Shown piece by piece: positions 1-8,679 of a stretch of DNA of 39,579 bases. The DNA comes from GCA-2732805 sp964516605 (GTDB taxonomy: Bacteria; Pseudomonadota; Gammaproteobacteria; Coxiellales; Coxiellaceae), in assembly GCA_964516605.1 (NCBI GenBank), contig CAZFAA010000011.1, forward strand, positions 1 to 39,579, in the 5' to 3' direction. The translations under genes and the position numbers were made by a program. Numbering within the stretch: position 1 is the first letter of the stretch; each line of letters opens with the position of its first letter. The notes beneath the pieces were generated by a model, which was given only the letters and a program-made list of their open reading frames with translations, was not told the DNA's origin and searched no databases.

Positions 1-249
1 ATCCAAAAGATTAATCATGCACCCTTGATATGGAAATTGCATCACTGATGTCGTCACCGAAATACCACGTTCCTTCTCCAATTCCAACCAATCTGACGTC
101 GCATGACGCGACGCTTTACGCCCTTTAACGGTGCCCGCTAATTGAATTGCACCACCAAAAAGCAAGAGCTTTTCTGTCAGCGTGGTTTTACCCGCATCAG
201 GGTGTGACACGATAGCAAAAGTACGGCGTGCGTTTATAGCATCTTTCAT
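1..249 (-). CDS. prfC: Peptide chain release factor 3, N-terminal part (cut by window start)
   Basis: RF3 is the translational GTPase that removes RF1 and RF2 from the ribosome after termination. Only the first 83 codons are here; the gene continues past position 1. The P-loop SHPDAGKTTLTEKLL, the segment GTVKGRKASRHATSDW and the switch I region EKERGISVTTSVMQFPY are characteristic of PrfC, and they separate it from EF-G and TypA. The ATG at 249 has an AAGG ribosome-binding site overlapping the stop of lptG, whose coding region ends only 9 nt upstream. It is therefore probably the last known gene of an lptF-lptG-prfC transcript. Identification is confident despite the truncation. Confidence 0.95.
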   Translation of the reverse strand, partial: MKDAINARRTFAIVSHPDAGKTTLTEKLLLFGGAIQLAGTVKGRKASRHATSDWLELEKERGISVTTSVMQFPYQGCMINLLD

Positions 250-258
250 ATCATTACC

Positions 259-1320
259 TTAAGAAATTTTTCGAAGCATGTAAGCATAAATCATTAAAAA
301 CAATAACGTGGGGCACAAGGCAGCCAATGCAGGGGGAAATTCATACAATAATGTAATCGGACCAAAAAAACGATTCAACATGTAAAAAAGAATACCTACT
401 GAAATACCCGTTACCAAGCGCACCGTAGTACTCACACTGCGCAATGAGCCAAATACAAAAGGAATACCCAAACAAATCATAATTAAGGTTGTGATGGGCT
501 GAATAGCTCGCTGCCAAAAAGTCAGCTCAAATAAGGTAGCCACCAAACCCAATGATTTACGCAAACTAACAGTATCCCATAAATAAACCAACGATCCTTG
601 CAAAGTGAGACTTTGGAAATCATGTAACTTATTCGGTATAAAATTAAAATTAAGCCATCCAGTTGCTTCTTTAAAAACACATGTTTTATTAGCTTTCAGC
701 TGTGTTGTCACGATATCATGCAACTGCCAACGTGTCCCCACTTTATCCGCGGTATGAGCATACACGATTTTATTCAGTTGTTTACCCGTAAACATGAATT
801 CACTAATCCCTTCAATATGTGTTTTATTTACAATGTTATCAATATAAATATAATGGTCGTTATGATACAACCAAATTTGTTTATTCGTCTGCAACATGCT
901 CGATTTTCCTAAAGCATTAGCCTGCATAATATCTGCATCCATTTGCAATTGCGGTGCAATGCATTCACCAATGACGGTAACAATCACTAACATAATCAAT
1001 GCGGCTTTCACAACTGACCAAGTAATTTGAGCGATCGACACTCCATTGGCACGCATAACCGTTAATTCACTGCTGTTGGCGAGGCGACCCAACCCAATCA
1101 AACAGCCAATAAAAGCAGCAATAGGAAAAGCCATATACAAACTGGCAGGCAATTCCATCAAAATGTATTGCAACATGATTACAACACCATAATTTTGCGT
1201 GCCGACATAAGGCAACTGACCAACTAATTGTGCAAAACATTCCACACCCAACAACACCAATACAACCAAAATCGTAGCTGAAATAACTGTACTGCGAATA
1301 TAGCGATTTAAAATAGGCAT
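259..1320 (-). CDS. lptG: LPS export ABC transporter permease LptG
   Basis: LptG is an inner-membrane permease of the LptB2FG complex, which extracts lipopolysaccharide from the membrane and feeds it to LptC/LptA. The protein (353 aa) has the YjgP/YjgQ family pattern. Three hydrophobic segments lie in the first ~110 residues, followed by a soluble periplasmic domain of about 150 residues and three C-terminal membrane segments. The motif SLYMAFPIAAFIGCLIGLG and the phrase NSSELTVMRANGVS match the coupling-helix region of the family. An in-frame start 12 codons earlier exists, but the ATG at 1320 is preferred: it begins MPILNRYI, and its first base is the last base of the lptF stop (TGATG overlap), which implies translational coupling. 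The second permease of a pair is usually LptG. Confidence 0.93.
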   Translation of the reverse strand: MPILNRYIRSTVISATILVVLVLLGVECFAQLVGQLPYVGTQNYGVVIMLQYILMELPASLYMAFPIAAFIGCLIGLGRLANSSELTVMRANGVSIAQITWSVVKAALIMLVIVTVIGECIAPQLQMDADIMQANALGKSSMLQTNKQIWLYHNDHYIYIDNIVNKTHIEGISEFMFTGKQLNKIVYAHTADKVGTRWQLHDIVTTQLKANKTCVFKEATGWLNFNFIPNKLHDFQSLTLQGSLVYLWDTVSLRKSLGLVATLFELTFWQRAIQPITTLIMICLGIPFVFGSLRSVSTTVRLVTGISVGILFYMLNRFFGPITLLYEFPPALAALCPTLLFLMIYAYMLRKIS

Positions 1321-2459
1321 CACACGCCCCCAATCAACTGACGCAACCGCTGCCATCCCATGCGGTAACTAAAGAGGATAGCGGCTACAATTAACATCAA
1401 TCCATGAATCCACCACATACCGATACTGGTAGGTATCACTCCATTTTTAATCCACGATCGACTTAAAAAAATCATACAAGCATAAAAAATATAAATGACC
1501 AATGCAGGAATAAACTTAAAATAACGGCCACGGCGTGGATCCACTTCACTCAAAGCAATCGCAATCAAAGACGCAATCAAAATTGAAATAGGAATGGCAA
1601 TACGCAATTGCCACTCAGCATACGCTAATTTATCTTGATGCACATAACGCAACAATTCACTCGTCGTCATCATTGGAATGATTGTTTTGTAATTTAACTC
1701 AGTTTTATGATGATTTTTATTAAATAGAGCATTATTCGTGATATTGATACCATAACGTTTAAAATGAGACACTGTGAGCGCAGGGCTGCCTGCAGCACCG
1801 TTGAAGCGTGTGCCATTTTGTAATACCACAAAGCGCCCCGGCGTGTCCGGACGTATTTCTTGATACGCTTCATCTGCCCTGACAATATCCCATTTTGGAT
1901 AACCATCAACCGATTTACCTTTATCAGCAATCGCTAAAAAAACATCTTTCACCTTATTGCTTTCATGCAAGGTTTTACCAACATACACAACACGTCCATT
2001 ACCAAAGTCTTCGAAGCGATGTGGCATTAAAGTTCCTACTTGAAAATCATTCAAGACACGCAAACGCATCGTACTCATCATCGCAATCGCATGCGGATTC
2101 ACCCATAAGGATAACCACGTTGAAAAAAGAGCAACCATAACAGCAAGGCTCATCACGATCCCTGTTTGACGTAATAAGCTCATACCACACGCTGACATGA
2201 CCGTCATTTCATTATCCGTATAAAGGCGTCCAATGCTAATTAAGATCGCTAAAAATAACGCTAGTGGTAAAATATAAGTCACGGTAGCAGGCAATTGCAG
2301 CCCTACAAATAAGACCCCAGCCATCACCGAATATTTGCCCGCAGCAGCTTCTTTTAAAAAATGCGAAAATTCATTAATCACAAGAATAGAAATCAGAATG
2401 GTCATAATGATCAATAAGCACAAATATACTTCGCGGCAAATATATCTAAAAAGTATCAT
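1320..2459 (-). CDS. lptF: LPS export ABC transporter permease LptF
   Basis: Partner permease of LptG in the lipopolysaccharide exporter. The 379-residue protein has the YjgP/YjgQ layout: N-terminal membrane segments up to ~residue 120, a periplasmic jellyroll-type domain around 130-270, and three C-terminal membrane segments from ~285. The stretch LPLALFLAILISIGRLYTDN and the following EMTVMSACGMS are the family's coupling-helix signature. MILFRYICREV is a typical LptF N-terminus. It is the first gene of the minus-strand unit and is divergent from holC, with only 80 bp between the two chosen starts. In many gammaproteobacteria pepA sits on the other side of this divergence; here it is absent. 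Confidence 0.94.
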   Translation of the reverse strand: MILFRYICREVYLCLLIIMTILISILVINEFSHFLKEAAAGKYSVMAGVLFVGLQLPATVTYILPLALFLAILISIGRLYTDNEMTVMSACGMSLLRQTGIVMSLAVMVALFSTWLSLWVNPHAIAMMSTMRLRVLNDFQVGTLMPHRFEDFGNGRVVYVGKTLHESNKVKDVFLAIADKGKSVDGYPKWDIVRADEAYQEIRPDTPGRFVVLQNGTRFNGAAGSPALTVSHFKRYGINITNNALFNKNHHKTELNYKTIIPMMTTSELLRYVHQDKLAYAEWQLRIAIPISILIASLIAIALSEVDPRRGRYFKFIPALVIYIFYACMIFLSRSWIKNGVIPTSIGMWWIHGLMLIVAAILFSYRMGWQRLRQLIGGV

Positions 2460-2475
2460 GAATGATTCCCAACCA

Positions 2476-2504
2476 TTGCTACCATGATGATGAATGGATA
2501 AAAT
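2476..2504 (+). promoter_or_regulatory. Candidate sigma-70 promoter for holC-valS
   Basis: TTGCTA (2476-2481) and TAAAAT (2499-2504) are separated by exactly 17 bp, and the downstream edge lies about 36 bp before the preferred holC start. It occupies the short divergent region between lptF and holC. Pattern match by eye only. Confidence 0.45.
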
Positions 2505-2539
2505 ACATCTTTTTATTAAATGACGTATTCTATCAAACT

Positions 2540-2953
2540 ATGACCTTGAAAATCGATTTCTATTTAGCAAAACACGAGAGTTTTGAGCGATGCCAAGAGC
2601 TGTGTTATCACCTCGTCACGGCAGAATATCAATGTGGTCATGATATATCAATACTATTCAACACGTTGGAGACTGCACGCTCATTTGATCATGCACTGTG
2701 GAGTAACAATTCCAGTAGCTTTATTCCGCACATCATAGATCAAAATACACACACCATTACGATTGCACGACCTGCTAATCCCAACACCCTGACTCAATGC
2801 AATATGCAGCTTTCACTCACTAAGCTTGCAGATCAGATAGAACACCTCATACAAATCATACCGAACAATGAATCCGATAAACAAACAGCACGCGAATTGT
2901 ATCAGCATTATAGGCAACTCGGGCATCAGATAACCGTACATAAGGACAATTAA
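2540..2953 (+). CDS. holC: DNA polymerase III chi subunit
   Basis: Chi is the clamp-loader accessory subunit that bridges SSB and, through psi, the gamma/tau complex. The 137-residue product beginning MTLKIDFYLAKHES is close to the E. coli length of 147. It contains the family core: a Cys-rich N-terminal fold, then DHALWSNNSSSFIPH, corresponding to the LDEALW..SFVPH segment of HolC, and the C-terminal ARELYQHYRQLGH, corresponding to ARERYKAYR. An upstream in-frame ATG at 2462 would add 26 residues that do not resemble HolC and would begin inside the promoter region, so 2540 is preferred. It lies 4 bp upstream of valS, the usual partner. Confidence 0.85.
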   Translation: MTLKIDFYLAKHESFERCQELCYHLVTAEYQCGHDISILFNTLETARSFDHALWSNNSSSFIPHIIDQNTHTITIARPANPNTLTQCNMQLSLTKLADQIEHLIQIIPNNESDKQTARELYQHYRQLGHQITVHKDN

Positions 2954-2957
2954 TTTC

Positions 2958-5723
2958 ATGCAAACACAATACGATCCACAACATATCGAAGCACATTGGG
3001 CTAAAGAATGGGAAGAACAAGGTTATTTTGCGCCCAGCATGAGCTCAGACCTCTATTACAGTATTGCGCTACCACCTCCTAACGTCACAGGCAGTTTGCA
3101 CATGGGGCATGGCTTTCAACACTCTTTAATGGATGCCTTGATTCGCCGAGCACGCATGCAAGGCAAAAATACCTTGTGGCAACCGGGCACAGATCACGCT
3201 GGCATTGCAACTCAAATGGTCGTGGAACGGCAACTCAGCGCTGAATCCACATCACGCCATGATTTAGGGCGTGATGCATTCATCGAACGTGTGTGGAAAT
3301 GGCGTGAACAATCGGGCTCCACCATAACGCAACAAATGCGTCGCCTTGGTACATCGCTCGATTGGTCACGCTTACGCTTCAGTATGGATGACGAGATGAC
3401 CCTGGCAACGTATACGGCATTCATTAAATTATACGAAGATGGGCTCATTTATCGCGGGCAGCGTTTAGTCAATTGGGATACCGCATTTCAAAGTGCCATC
3501 TCAGATCTTGAGGTTGAAAATAAAGCACAAAAAGGGCACCTCTGGCATATTCGCTATCCGTTAAGCGATGGCAGTTCTTATCTAACGGTTGCCACCACAC
3601 GCCCAGAAACACTGTTTGGCGACGCCGCCGTTGCCGTACACCCTGATGATGAACGTTATACAAAATTAATCGGAAAAACAATTAGACTGCCTCTGACAAC
3701 ACGTGACATACCCATTATTGCTGATGAGTATGTGGACCGAGAATTTGGTAGTGGTTGCGTTAAAATAACACCTGCACACGATTTTAATGATCATGAAGTA
3801 GGAAAACGTCATAAACTCACACTGCATAGCATCATGGAATATGATGGAAAATTAAATAATACAGTGCCTAAAGAATATGTCGGAATGGACCGTTTTGCTG
3901 CGCGAACAAAAGTGGTTGCCGATCTTGATGCGGCAGGTCTCTTAGAAAAAGTAGAAGAGCATACTCATAACGTACCTTATGGTGATCGCTCTGGCACAGT
4001 CATTGAGCCAATGCTAACAGATCAATGGTTTCTTAAAGCAGATGTTCTAGCACAACCAGCTATCGATGCCGTCCATAACAATTCACTTAAGTTTATTCCA
4101 GAAAATTGGAGCAAAACTTATTTGCAATGGCTCGAAAATATTCAAGATTGGTGTATCAGTCGCCAACTATGGTGGGGCCATCGTATTCCAGTTTGGTATG
4201 GTCCTGCAGGCCAAATTTACGTTGGCTTAAACGAAGCGGATGCGCGCAAACGCCACCACCTCAGTGACGACATCATTCTGCGCCAAGACAATGATGTATT
4301 TGATACCTGGTTTACCTCCGCATTATGGCCTTTTGCAACATTAGGCTGGCCACATAATACCGAGATGCTCAAGCATTTTTATCCAACACAGGTATTGGTA
4401 ACCGGTTTTGATATCATCTTCTTCTGGGTAGCGCGTATGGTGATGATGGGCTTATATTTTATGCAGGATGTACCTTTTCACGAAGTGTATGTTACCGGTC
4501 TTGTTCGTGATGCAGAAGGACAAAAAATGTCAAAATCCAAGGGAAATATTCTCGACCCTATTGATCTGATTGATGGCATCACACTCGAAGCGTTAGTGGA
4601 AAAACGCACCCACAATTTAATGCAGCCAAAATTAGCGGAAAAAATTAAAAAAAGTACGCAAAAAGAATTTCCACAGGGTATTGCAGCTCACGGTACCGAT
4701 GCGCTGCGTTTTACATTTTGCGCGCTAGCAACAACCGGTCGTGATATTAACTTTGATTTGGGGCGTATTGAAGGTTATCGCAATTTTTGCAATAAATTAT
4801 GGAATGCGGCACGCTTTGTGTTAATGAATACAGAACACTACACACACACTGAAGAGCGGTGCTTCAGTTTAGCAGATCAATGGATCATGAGTGCTCTTCA
4901 AACGACGATTGATAAAGTAAATCTCGCTTTTGAGCGTTATCGTTTTGACTTAGTGGCACAGGCCTTATACGAATTCACCTGGAACCATTATTGTGATTGG
5001 TATCTGGAGCTTGCAAAATGCGTATTATATAGCACCGATACGACACCGGCTCAAAAAAATGCCGCACAACATACATTGCTGACTGTATTCGAAGAATTAT
5101 TGCGATTGATGCATCCGATCATGCCGTTTATCTCTGAAGAAATTTGGCAAACTATTGCTACAAGACTAGAAGTGAACAGGCAAAAATCAATTATGCTGGA
5201 ACCCTATCCTCAATTTAATTCACAACACATGCACCCCACAGCTGTGATCGAAATGAACTGGCTACAACAGTTTATTGCTTTGATTCGCACTCTGCGCAGT
5301 GAAATCGGTGTCTCACCTGCCAAAGAAGTAATGTTGTTAATTAATGGGGCCACCGAACACGATAAAAAACGCTTGCAACACGGGATGGTGTATCTTAAAT
5401 CCCTCGCTAAAATTAATGCTATACGCTTTATGCATACCTCTGATGAACCACCACTGAGCGCTAGCGCTGTCCTGGATCATCTGGACATACACATTCCACT
5501 AGCAGGCCTGATTGATAAAACAGCCGAATTATCGCGTCTTAATAAAGAAATTATAAAATTACAACAAGAACAAGAAAAATCAGAAAATAAATTGAATAAT
5601 ACGAACTATACCGACAAGGCACCTGCTGAAGTCGTAGCAAAAGAACGTGAACGTTTAGCACAAACAGCGCAAGCATTAGAAAAATTACAGTCATATTATG
5701 ATAAGTGTTCACGGCACTTATAA
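2958..5723 (+). CDS. valS: Valyl-tRNA synthetase
   Basis: Cytoplasmic class I aminoacyl-tRNA synthetase that charges tRNA-Val and edits mischarged threonine. At 921 aa it is full length for a bacterial ValRS. The N-terminus carries PPPNVTGSLHMGHGF with the HIGH-type motif at residues 48-51. The CP1 editing domain follows (TTRPETLFGDAAVAVHP near residue 214). The IQDWCISRQLWWGHRIPVWY segment precedes the KMSKSKGN loop around residue 523. An anticodon-binding domain and a charged C-terminal coiled coil (~residues 850-915) complete the protein. It starts 4 bp after holC, so the two are co-transcribed. Confidence 0.98.
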   Translation: MQTQYDPQHIEAHWAKEWEEQGYFAPSMSSDLYYSIALPPPNVTGSLHMGHGFQHSLMDALIRRARMQGKNTLWQPGTDHAGIATQMVVERQLSAESTSRHDLGRDAFIERVWKWREQSGSTITQQMRRLGTSLDWSRLRFSMDDEMTLATYTAFIKLYEDGLIYRGQRLVNWDTAFQSAISDLEVENKAQKGHLWHIRYPLSDGSSYLTVATTRPETLFGDAAVAVHPDDERYTKLIGKTIRLPLTTRDIPIIADEYVDREFGSGCVKITPAHDFNDHEVGKRHKLTLHSIMEYDGKLNNTVPKEYVGMDRFAARTKVVADLDAAGLLEKVEEHTHNVPYGDRSGTVIEPMLTDQWFLKADVLAQPAIDAVHNNSLKFIPENWSKTYLQWLENIQDWCISRQLWWGHRIPVWYGPAGQIYVGLNEADARKRHHLSDDIILRQDNDVFDTWFTSALWPFATLGWPHNTEMLKHFYPTQVLVTGFDIIFFWVARMVMMGLYFMQDVPFHEVYVTGLVRDAEGQKMSKSKGNILDPIDLIDGITLEALVEKRTHNLMQPKLAEKIKKSTQKEFPQGIAAHGTDALRFTFCALATTGRDINFDLGRIEGYRNFCNKLWNAARFVLMNTEHYTHTEERCFSLADQWIMSALQTTIDKVNLAFERYRFDLVAQALYEFTWNHYCDWYLELAKCVLYSTDTTPAQKNAAQHTLLTVFEELLRLMHPIMPFISEEIWQTIATRLEVNRQKSIMLEPYPQFNSQHMHPTAVIEMNWLQQFIALIRTLRSEIGVSPAKEVMLLINGATEHDKKRLQHGMVYLKSLAKINAIRFMHTSDEPPLSASAVLDHLDIHIPLAGLIDKTAELSRLNKEIIKLQQEQEKSENKLNNTNYTDKAPAEVVAKERERLAQTAQALEKLQSYYDKCSRHL

Positions 5724-5751
5724 GCGCAGACCGCAACAAGTCAGCAATGTT

Positions 5752-5774
5752 ACCCCCTAAATTTTTTAGGGGGT
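5752..5774. terminator. Strong hairpin between convergent genes
   Basis: A perfect 9-bp stem, CCCCCTAAA (5753-5761) with TTTAGGGGG (5765-5773), closes a 3-nt loop; one flanking A-T pair can extend it. It lies 29 bp after the valS stop and 77 bp beyond the end of the convergent gene, so it can serve both strands. Neither side has a good U-tract, which lowers confidence in canonical intrinsic termination. Confidence 0.5.
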
Positions 5775-5850
5775 TAACGGTAACCGATTAGGGCATCTGT
5801 ATTTGCACGCCACGTTTGTCACAGAGGCGGATGGTGTGTTGCGAGCTACT

Positions 5851-7647
5851 CTAGACCCTAGCGTGAGCCCTCACAGCATCCTGTGACTTACTTGAGCCAA
5901 AAAAAGCACCGCTATTCGGCGTTTTCAAGCGTGTGGTAGACCACGTGAGACCTGAGTCTAGACTGTTATACAGTATGGGCGCCCCAGCACCATTATTGGA
6001 TGTAGAACCTGCTGCGATACAATAAGCGCTGGTACTAACTCCTGGTGTACACGTGACATGCGTGATGACGTTTGTGGCTCCAAAAGTACTTCCTGTTCGA
6101 CTCCAAGTAATATTAGTACCACTTCCTGCACCCCTCCATGAGCCATTGGACTGAGCTGTACTGGTTGTTACCCTCTCATTTGCTACACAAACAACAGCCG
6201 TACTGCTTGTAGGTGTAGGCGCGGTACAACTGAGTGTATTAATTGTTGCTGTAGTGCCGCCAGTCACCGCACCATTACTCGACCAAGAATTAGCGACTGC
6301 ATCATATGTATATAATACTGGGACAGCAGTACCATCTGTATCTTGTCCCCCTATAGCACAGACTACGTCTGGCGTGCCAAACGTGGTAGTAGTGCAACTC
6401 ACACTGTTGAGTGTCCCCGCGGTAGTAAAACCGGTAATAGTCCTAGCAGTCCAAGTAGCACTACTATTTGCCGTAGGATTAATAAATACTTTAGGCACAC
6501 CGGCTCCATCATAACCCACCAACATACAAAACACATTGCTTGCATTCGTGCTGGGTGTGCAACTGACACCTGTGATAATACCACTTGTGAAACCAGTCAG
6601 AGCCGATGATTGATCAGTAAAAGAAGTGCCGTTATTCCTAAGCGCAATAAGATAGGGAACATTAGTCGCTTGCTTATAACCCACCGCCATACACGTTGCA
6701 GATGCGGTTGACGCTGTTGTTGCATTAGAACAACTAATACTATTAATCACTGGCGCATTGGTCACAACAAGACCTGTGGTGTTCCAAGCAGTGCTGCTAG
6801 CGGTATTGGTGTTATAAGTCAAAAATAAATTCGTAGCACTTGTATTATCCTGCCCACCTGCCAAACAAAGAATATTATTTGCAGATCCTGAATGAGTACA
6901 ATTAATCGCATTGATAGCTTGATTTCCCGCAACAGAAAAACTGCCTCCTAGAGTAGTGGGTGCCCAAGTGACACCACCATCCGTACTTTGAAGCATAAAA
7001 GCTGAGCCTGTTGGTTCTCCACCAGAGCCAACGGTATCCGCTTTTTGACCTCCTGCAATACAAAACGTATCAGAACAACTGGCTGCGTTCAAAATAGCAG
7101 AGGTAATAGTGATGGGTAACACAGGCAATACCCAATCGATCACCGTACTACTGATCACTGTACCCGCCGCTATAAGTGGAGGCTGTGCGGTGAGCACTCC
7201 TTCATAACTTTGTCCGACAGCGATCAGAGTTGATAAAGCAGAAGACACAGTAAAGCTCGGTAAAACTGCTGCTAGTGGCTTTTTACCACCATAAAGCACC
7301 TGGAGTGTTTGATTGAAAGTTTGATTTCTCTGTGTAATCGTCGGTGCTATCAGCAAATTAATATCACAAGAAGCACCAGCAGCTAAGCTAGGTCCACAGA
7401 GAGAAGGTGCCGTGCCACCAGGCGTCGCACCTATGGTCACAGGTGCTGTCACACCACTAATTGTAATCGGTGTTATAACACCAGAATTATTAGTCACTTT
7501 GTAATAATAATTGCCTGAACTGCCCACAGAGAAAGTAGATGGAATGGCTGCGCCATCTACAGCAATCGTAAACGGTGCTGCGCTCCAAGCAGATGATACG
7601 ATACAACATGTTAAAGTAAAAAAGGAAATGATAGGGATACGTTTCAT
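5851..7647 (-). CDS. Secreted seven-repeat, cysteine-paired propeller-like protein
   Basis: Function unknown; predicted to be exported. Residues 1-23 form a signal peptide ending AWSA. Residues ~24-135 look like an Ig-type beta domain with a C84/C94 pair. From ~185 to the end there are seven tandem repeats of about 57 residues. Each has a buried strand ending in Cys, a variable 4-12-residue turn, a second Cys, and then a small-residue strand such as AVGY or AGGQ. The pairs are C191/C196, C250/C261, C306/C319, C363/C374, C418/C430, C474/C487 and C533/C543. Repeats 1 and 7 carry Asp-box motifs (STDGGVTW at 221-228, SLDSGLTW at 562-569), as in sialidase/BNR-type propellers. The count and period suggest a seven-bladed beta-propeller with a disulfide per blade. 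AAGGA precedes the ATG by about 8 nt. The last ~13 residues are charged and unlike the rest. Confidence 0.75.
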   Translation of the reverse strand: MKRIPIISFFTLTCCIVSSAWSAAPFTIAVDGAAIPSTFSVGSSGNYYYKVTNNSGVITPITISGVTAPVTIGATPGGTAPSLCGPSLAAGASCDINLLIAPTITQRNQTFNQTLQVLYGGKKPLAAVLPSFTVSSALSTLIAVGQSYEGVLTAQPPLIAAGTVISSTVIDWVLPVLPITITSAILNAASCSDTFCIAGGQKADTVGSGGEPTGSAFMLQSTDGGVTWAPTTLGGSFSVAGNQAINAINCTHSGSANNILCLAGGQDNTSATNLFLTYNTNTASSTAWNTTGLVVTNAPVINSISCSNATTASTASATCMAVGYKQATNVPYLIALRNNGTSFTDQSSALTGFTSGIITGVSCTPSTNASNVFCMLVGYDGAGVPKVFINPTANSSATWTARTITGFTTAGTLNSVSCTTTTFGTPDVVCAIGGQDTDGTAVPVLYTYDAVANSWSSNGAVTGGTTATINTLSCTAPTPTSSTAVVCVANERVTTSTAQSNGSWRGAGSGTNITWSRTGSTFGATNVITHVTCTPGVSTSAYCIAAGSTSNNGAGAPILYNSLDSGLTWSTTRLKTPNSGAFFGSSKSQDAVRAHARV

Positions 7648-7669
7648 AATGATGTCCTTAATCTGTTAT

Positions 7670-7698
7670 AAAATATAATGAATTTTTCAGTATGTTAA
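7670..7698 (-). promoter_or_regulatory. Candidate promoter for the propeller gene
   Basis: On the minus strand TTAACA (7693-7698) and TATTTT (7670-7675) are spaced 17 bp apart, ending about 22 bp before the start codon. The whole 204-bp spacer (7648-7851) is very AT-rich with several alternative A/T -10-like strings, so the exact choice is uncertain. Confidence 0.3.
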
Positions 7699-7851
7699 AA
7701 TTGGTAGGTTATAATAAATCATCTCGTATAAAAATAATACTCTCTTTTTTTTCAGCAATGACTGAACGGTAAAAAAAACGATTTTTTCCGGTTATATTGC
7801 ATATCGGAGTCTGCATCGTGTTTTTATTTTAAATGGGAATTGCTGTCTTTT

Positions 7852-8550
7852 TTACAGCACTAAACTCAAACCAAATAAAACACTTTGCGCTCTGAGAGTA
7901 AATTGAGCCGGTTTTAATATCGGTGCTAACACAAGATTATTTCCTGGGCTCGCTGAACCCAATGCACTCCATAGATACTCAACTTGCAGATTCATATTGT
8001 CGATAATGTGTCTACTGATACCAGCACCAAACTCATAGGAAAATGAGCGACTGCTTTTCTCGCTCAATCGCACTGCACCTGAATCAGTTGGCACTTCAGT
8101 GTAAGAGAGGCTATTCCATGCCCCACCAAGACCCGCAATACCATAGAACGAAACACGACTGTGTGTAAAAAAAATAGGTTTAACGTCTAACATCAGACGT
8201 GAGCTAGTAAATGGCGCTGAAAAAGTATAGTCATCAAAGTTAGGATTACTAAAATCCCAAACAGCACCACCGAGAGTAGCGTTGATTTTATAAAAATTAG
8301 TTTGTAGCCATAAATATGAGGATATGTGCCAACTGATACCTGCACCCCACTGCGCTCCAGATGTCACTGTTGAGACGTGATTGATTGCTGTATCAATGGG
8401 GGAAATGATTGTCTTCGTATCATTTGCATACGGCCAATCAATACCACCAAACGCACAAAAATAAAATTGCTTACTCTGAAAATTCAACGCAAAAGTCATG
8501 CAAGGAAAAACGAGGCAGATCAGGAAAAACCATTTTTTTTTGATAAACAT
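7852..8550 (-). CDS. Small outer-membrane beta-barrel protein
   Basis: Predicted outer-membrane porin-like or opacity-type barrel of unknown specificity. Residues 1-19 from the ATG at 8550 form a signal peptide (MFIKKKWFFLICLVFPCMTF, cleavage just after). The mature ~210 residues alternate hydrophobic and polar residues in strands rich in aromatics: WGAGISWHISSYLWLQTNFY, RLMLDVKPIFF, SFYGIAGLGGAWNSL, SFSYEFGAGISRHI and NLQVEYLWSAL. This fits an eight-stranded barrel. The ATG at 8550 is preferred over an in-frame TTG at 8562 because GGTGGGG lies at the right distance upstream. It precedes the propeller gene on the same strand with a 204-bp gap. The very C-terminus lacks a terminal Phe, which is slightly atypical. 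Confidence 0.75.
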   Translation of the reverse strand: MFIKKKWFFLICLVFPCMTFALNFQSKQFYFCAFGGIDWPYANDTKTIISPIDTAINHVSTVTSGAQWGAGISWHISSYLWLQTNFYKINATLGGAVWDFSNPNFDDYTFSAPFTSSRLMLDVKPIFFTHSRVSFYGIAGLGGAWNSLSYTEVPTDSGAVRLSEKSSRSFSYEFGAGISRHIIDNMNLQVEYLWSALGSASPGNNLVLAPILKPAQFTLRAQSVLFGLSLVL

Positions 8551-8606
8551 TCTCCCCACCAAACCTTTGTTTAGCCTCTGAACTTGAACGGGAGAATGTT
8601 AACACG

Positions 8607-8619
8607 AATTCTAAGAATT
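8607..8619. promoter_or_regulatory. Perfect inverted repeat upstream of the beta-barrel gene
   Basis: AATTCT-A-AGAATT is a 6-bp perfect inverted repeat about 57 bp upstream of the barrel start, in an AT-rich non-coding stretch. It sits where a promoter or operator would be expected. No regulator is recognised. Confidence 0.25.
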
Positions 8620-8679
8620 TAAAAAAATTAACCAGATCATGTAATGTATCTACAAATAACTGAGTCCCTTGCTTTACAG

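Noticed and set aside
259..1356. Longer lptG starting 12 codons upstream
   Set aside because: The added residues lie within the lptF reading region and break the TGATG coupling; the family N-terminus begins at 1320.
2462..2953. Longer holC from the first ATG
   Set aside because: It would begin inside the likely promoter and add 26 residues foreign to HolC.
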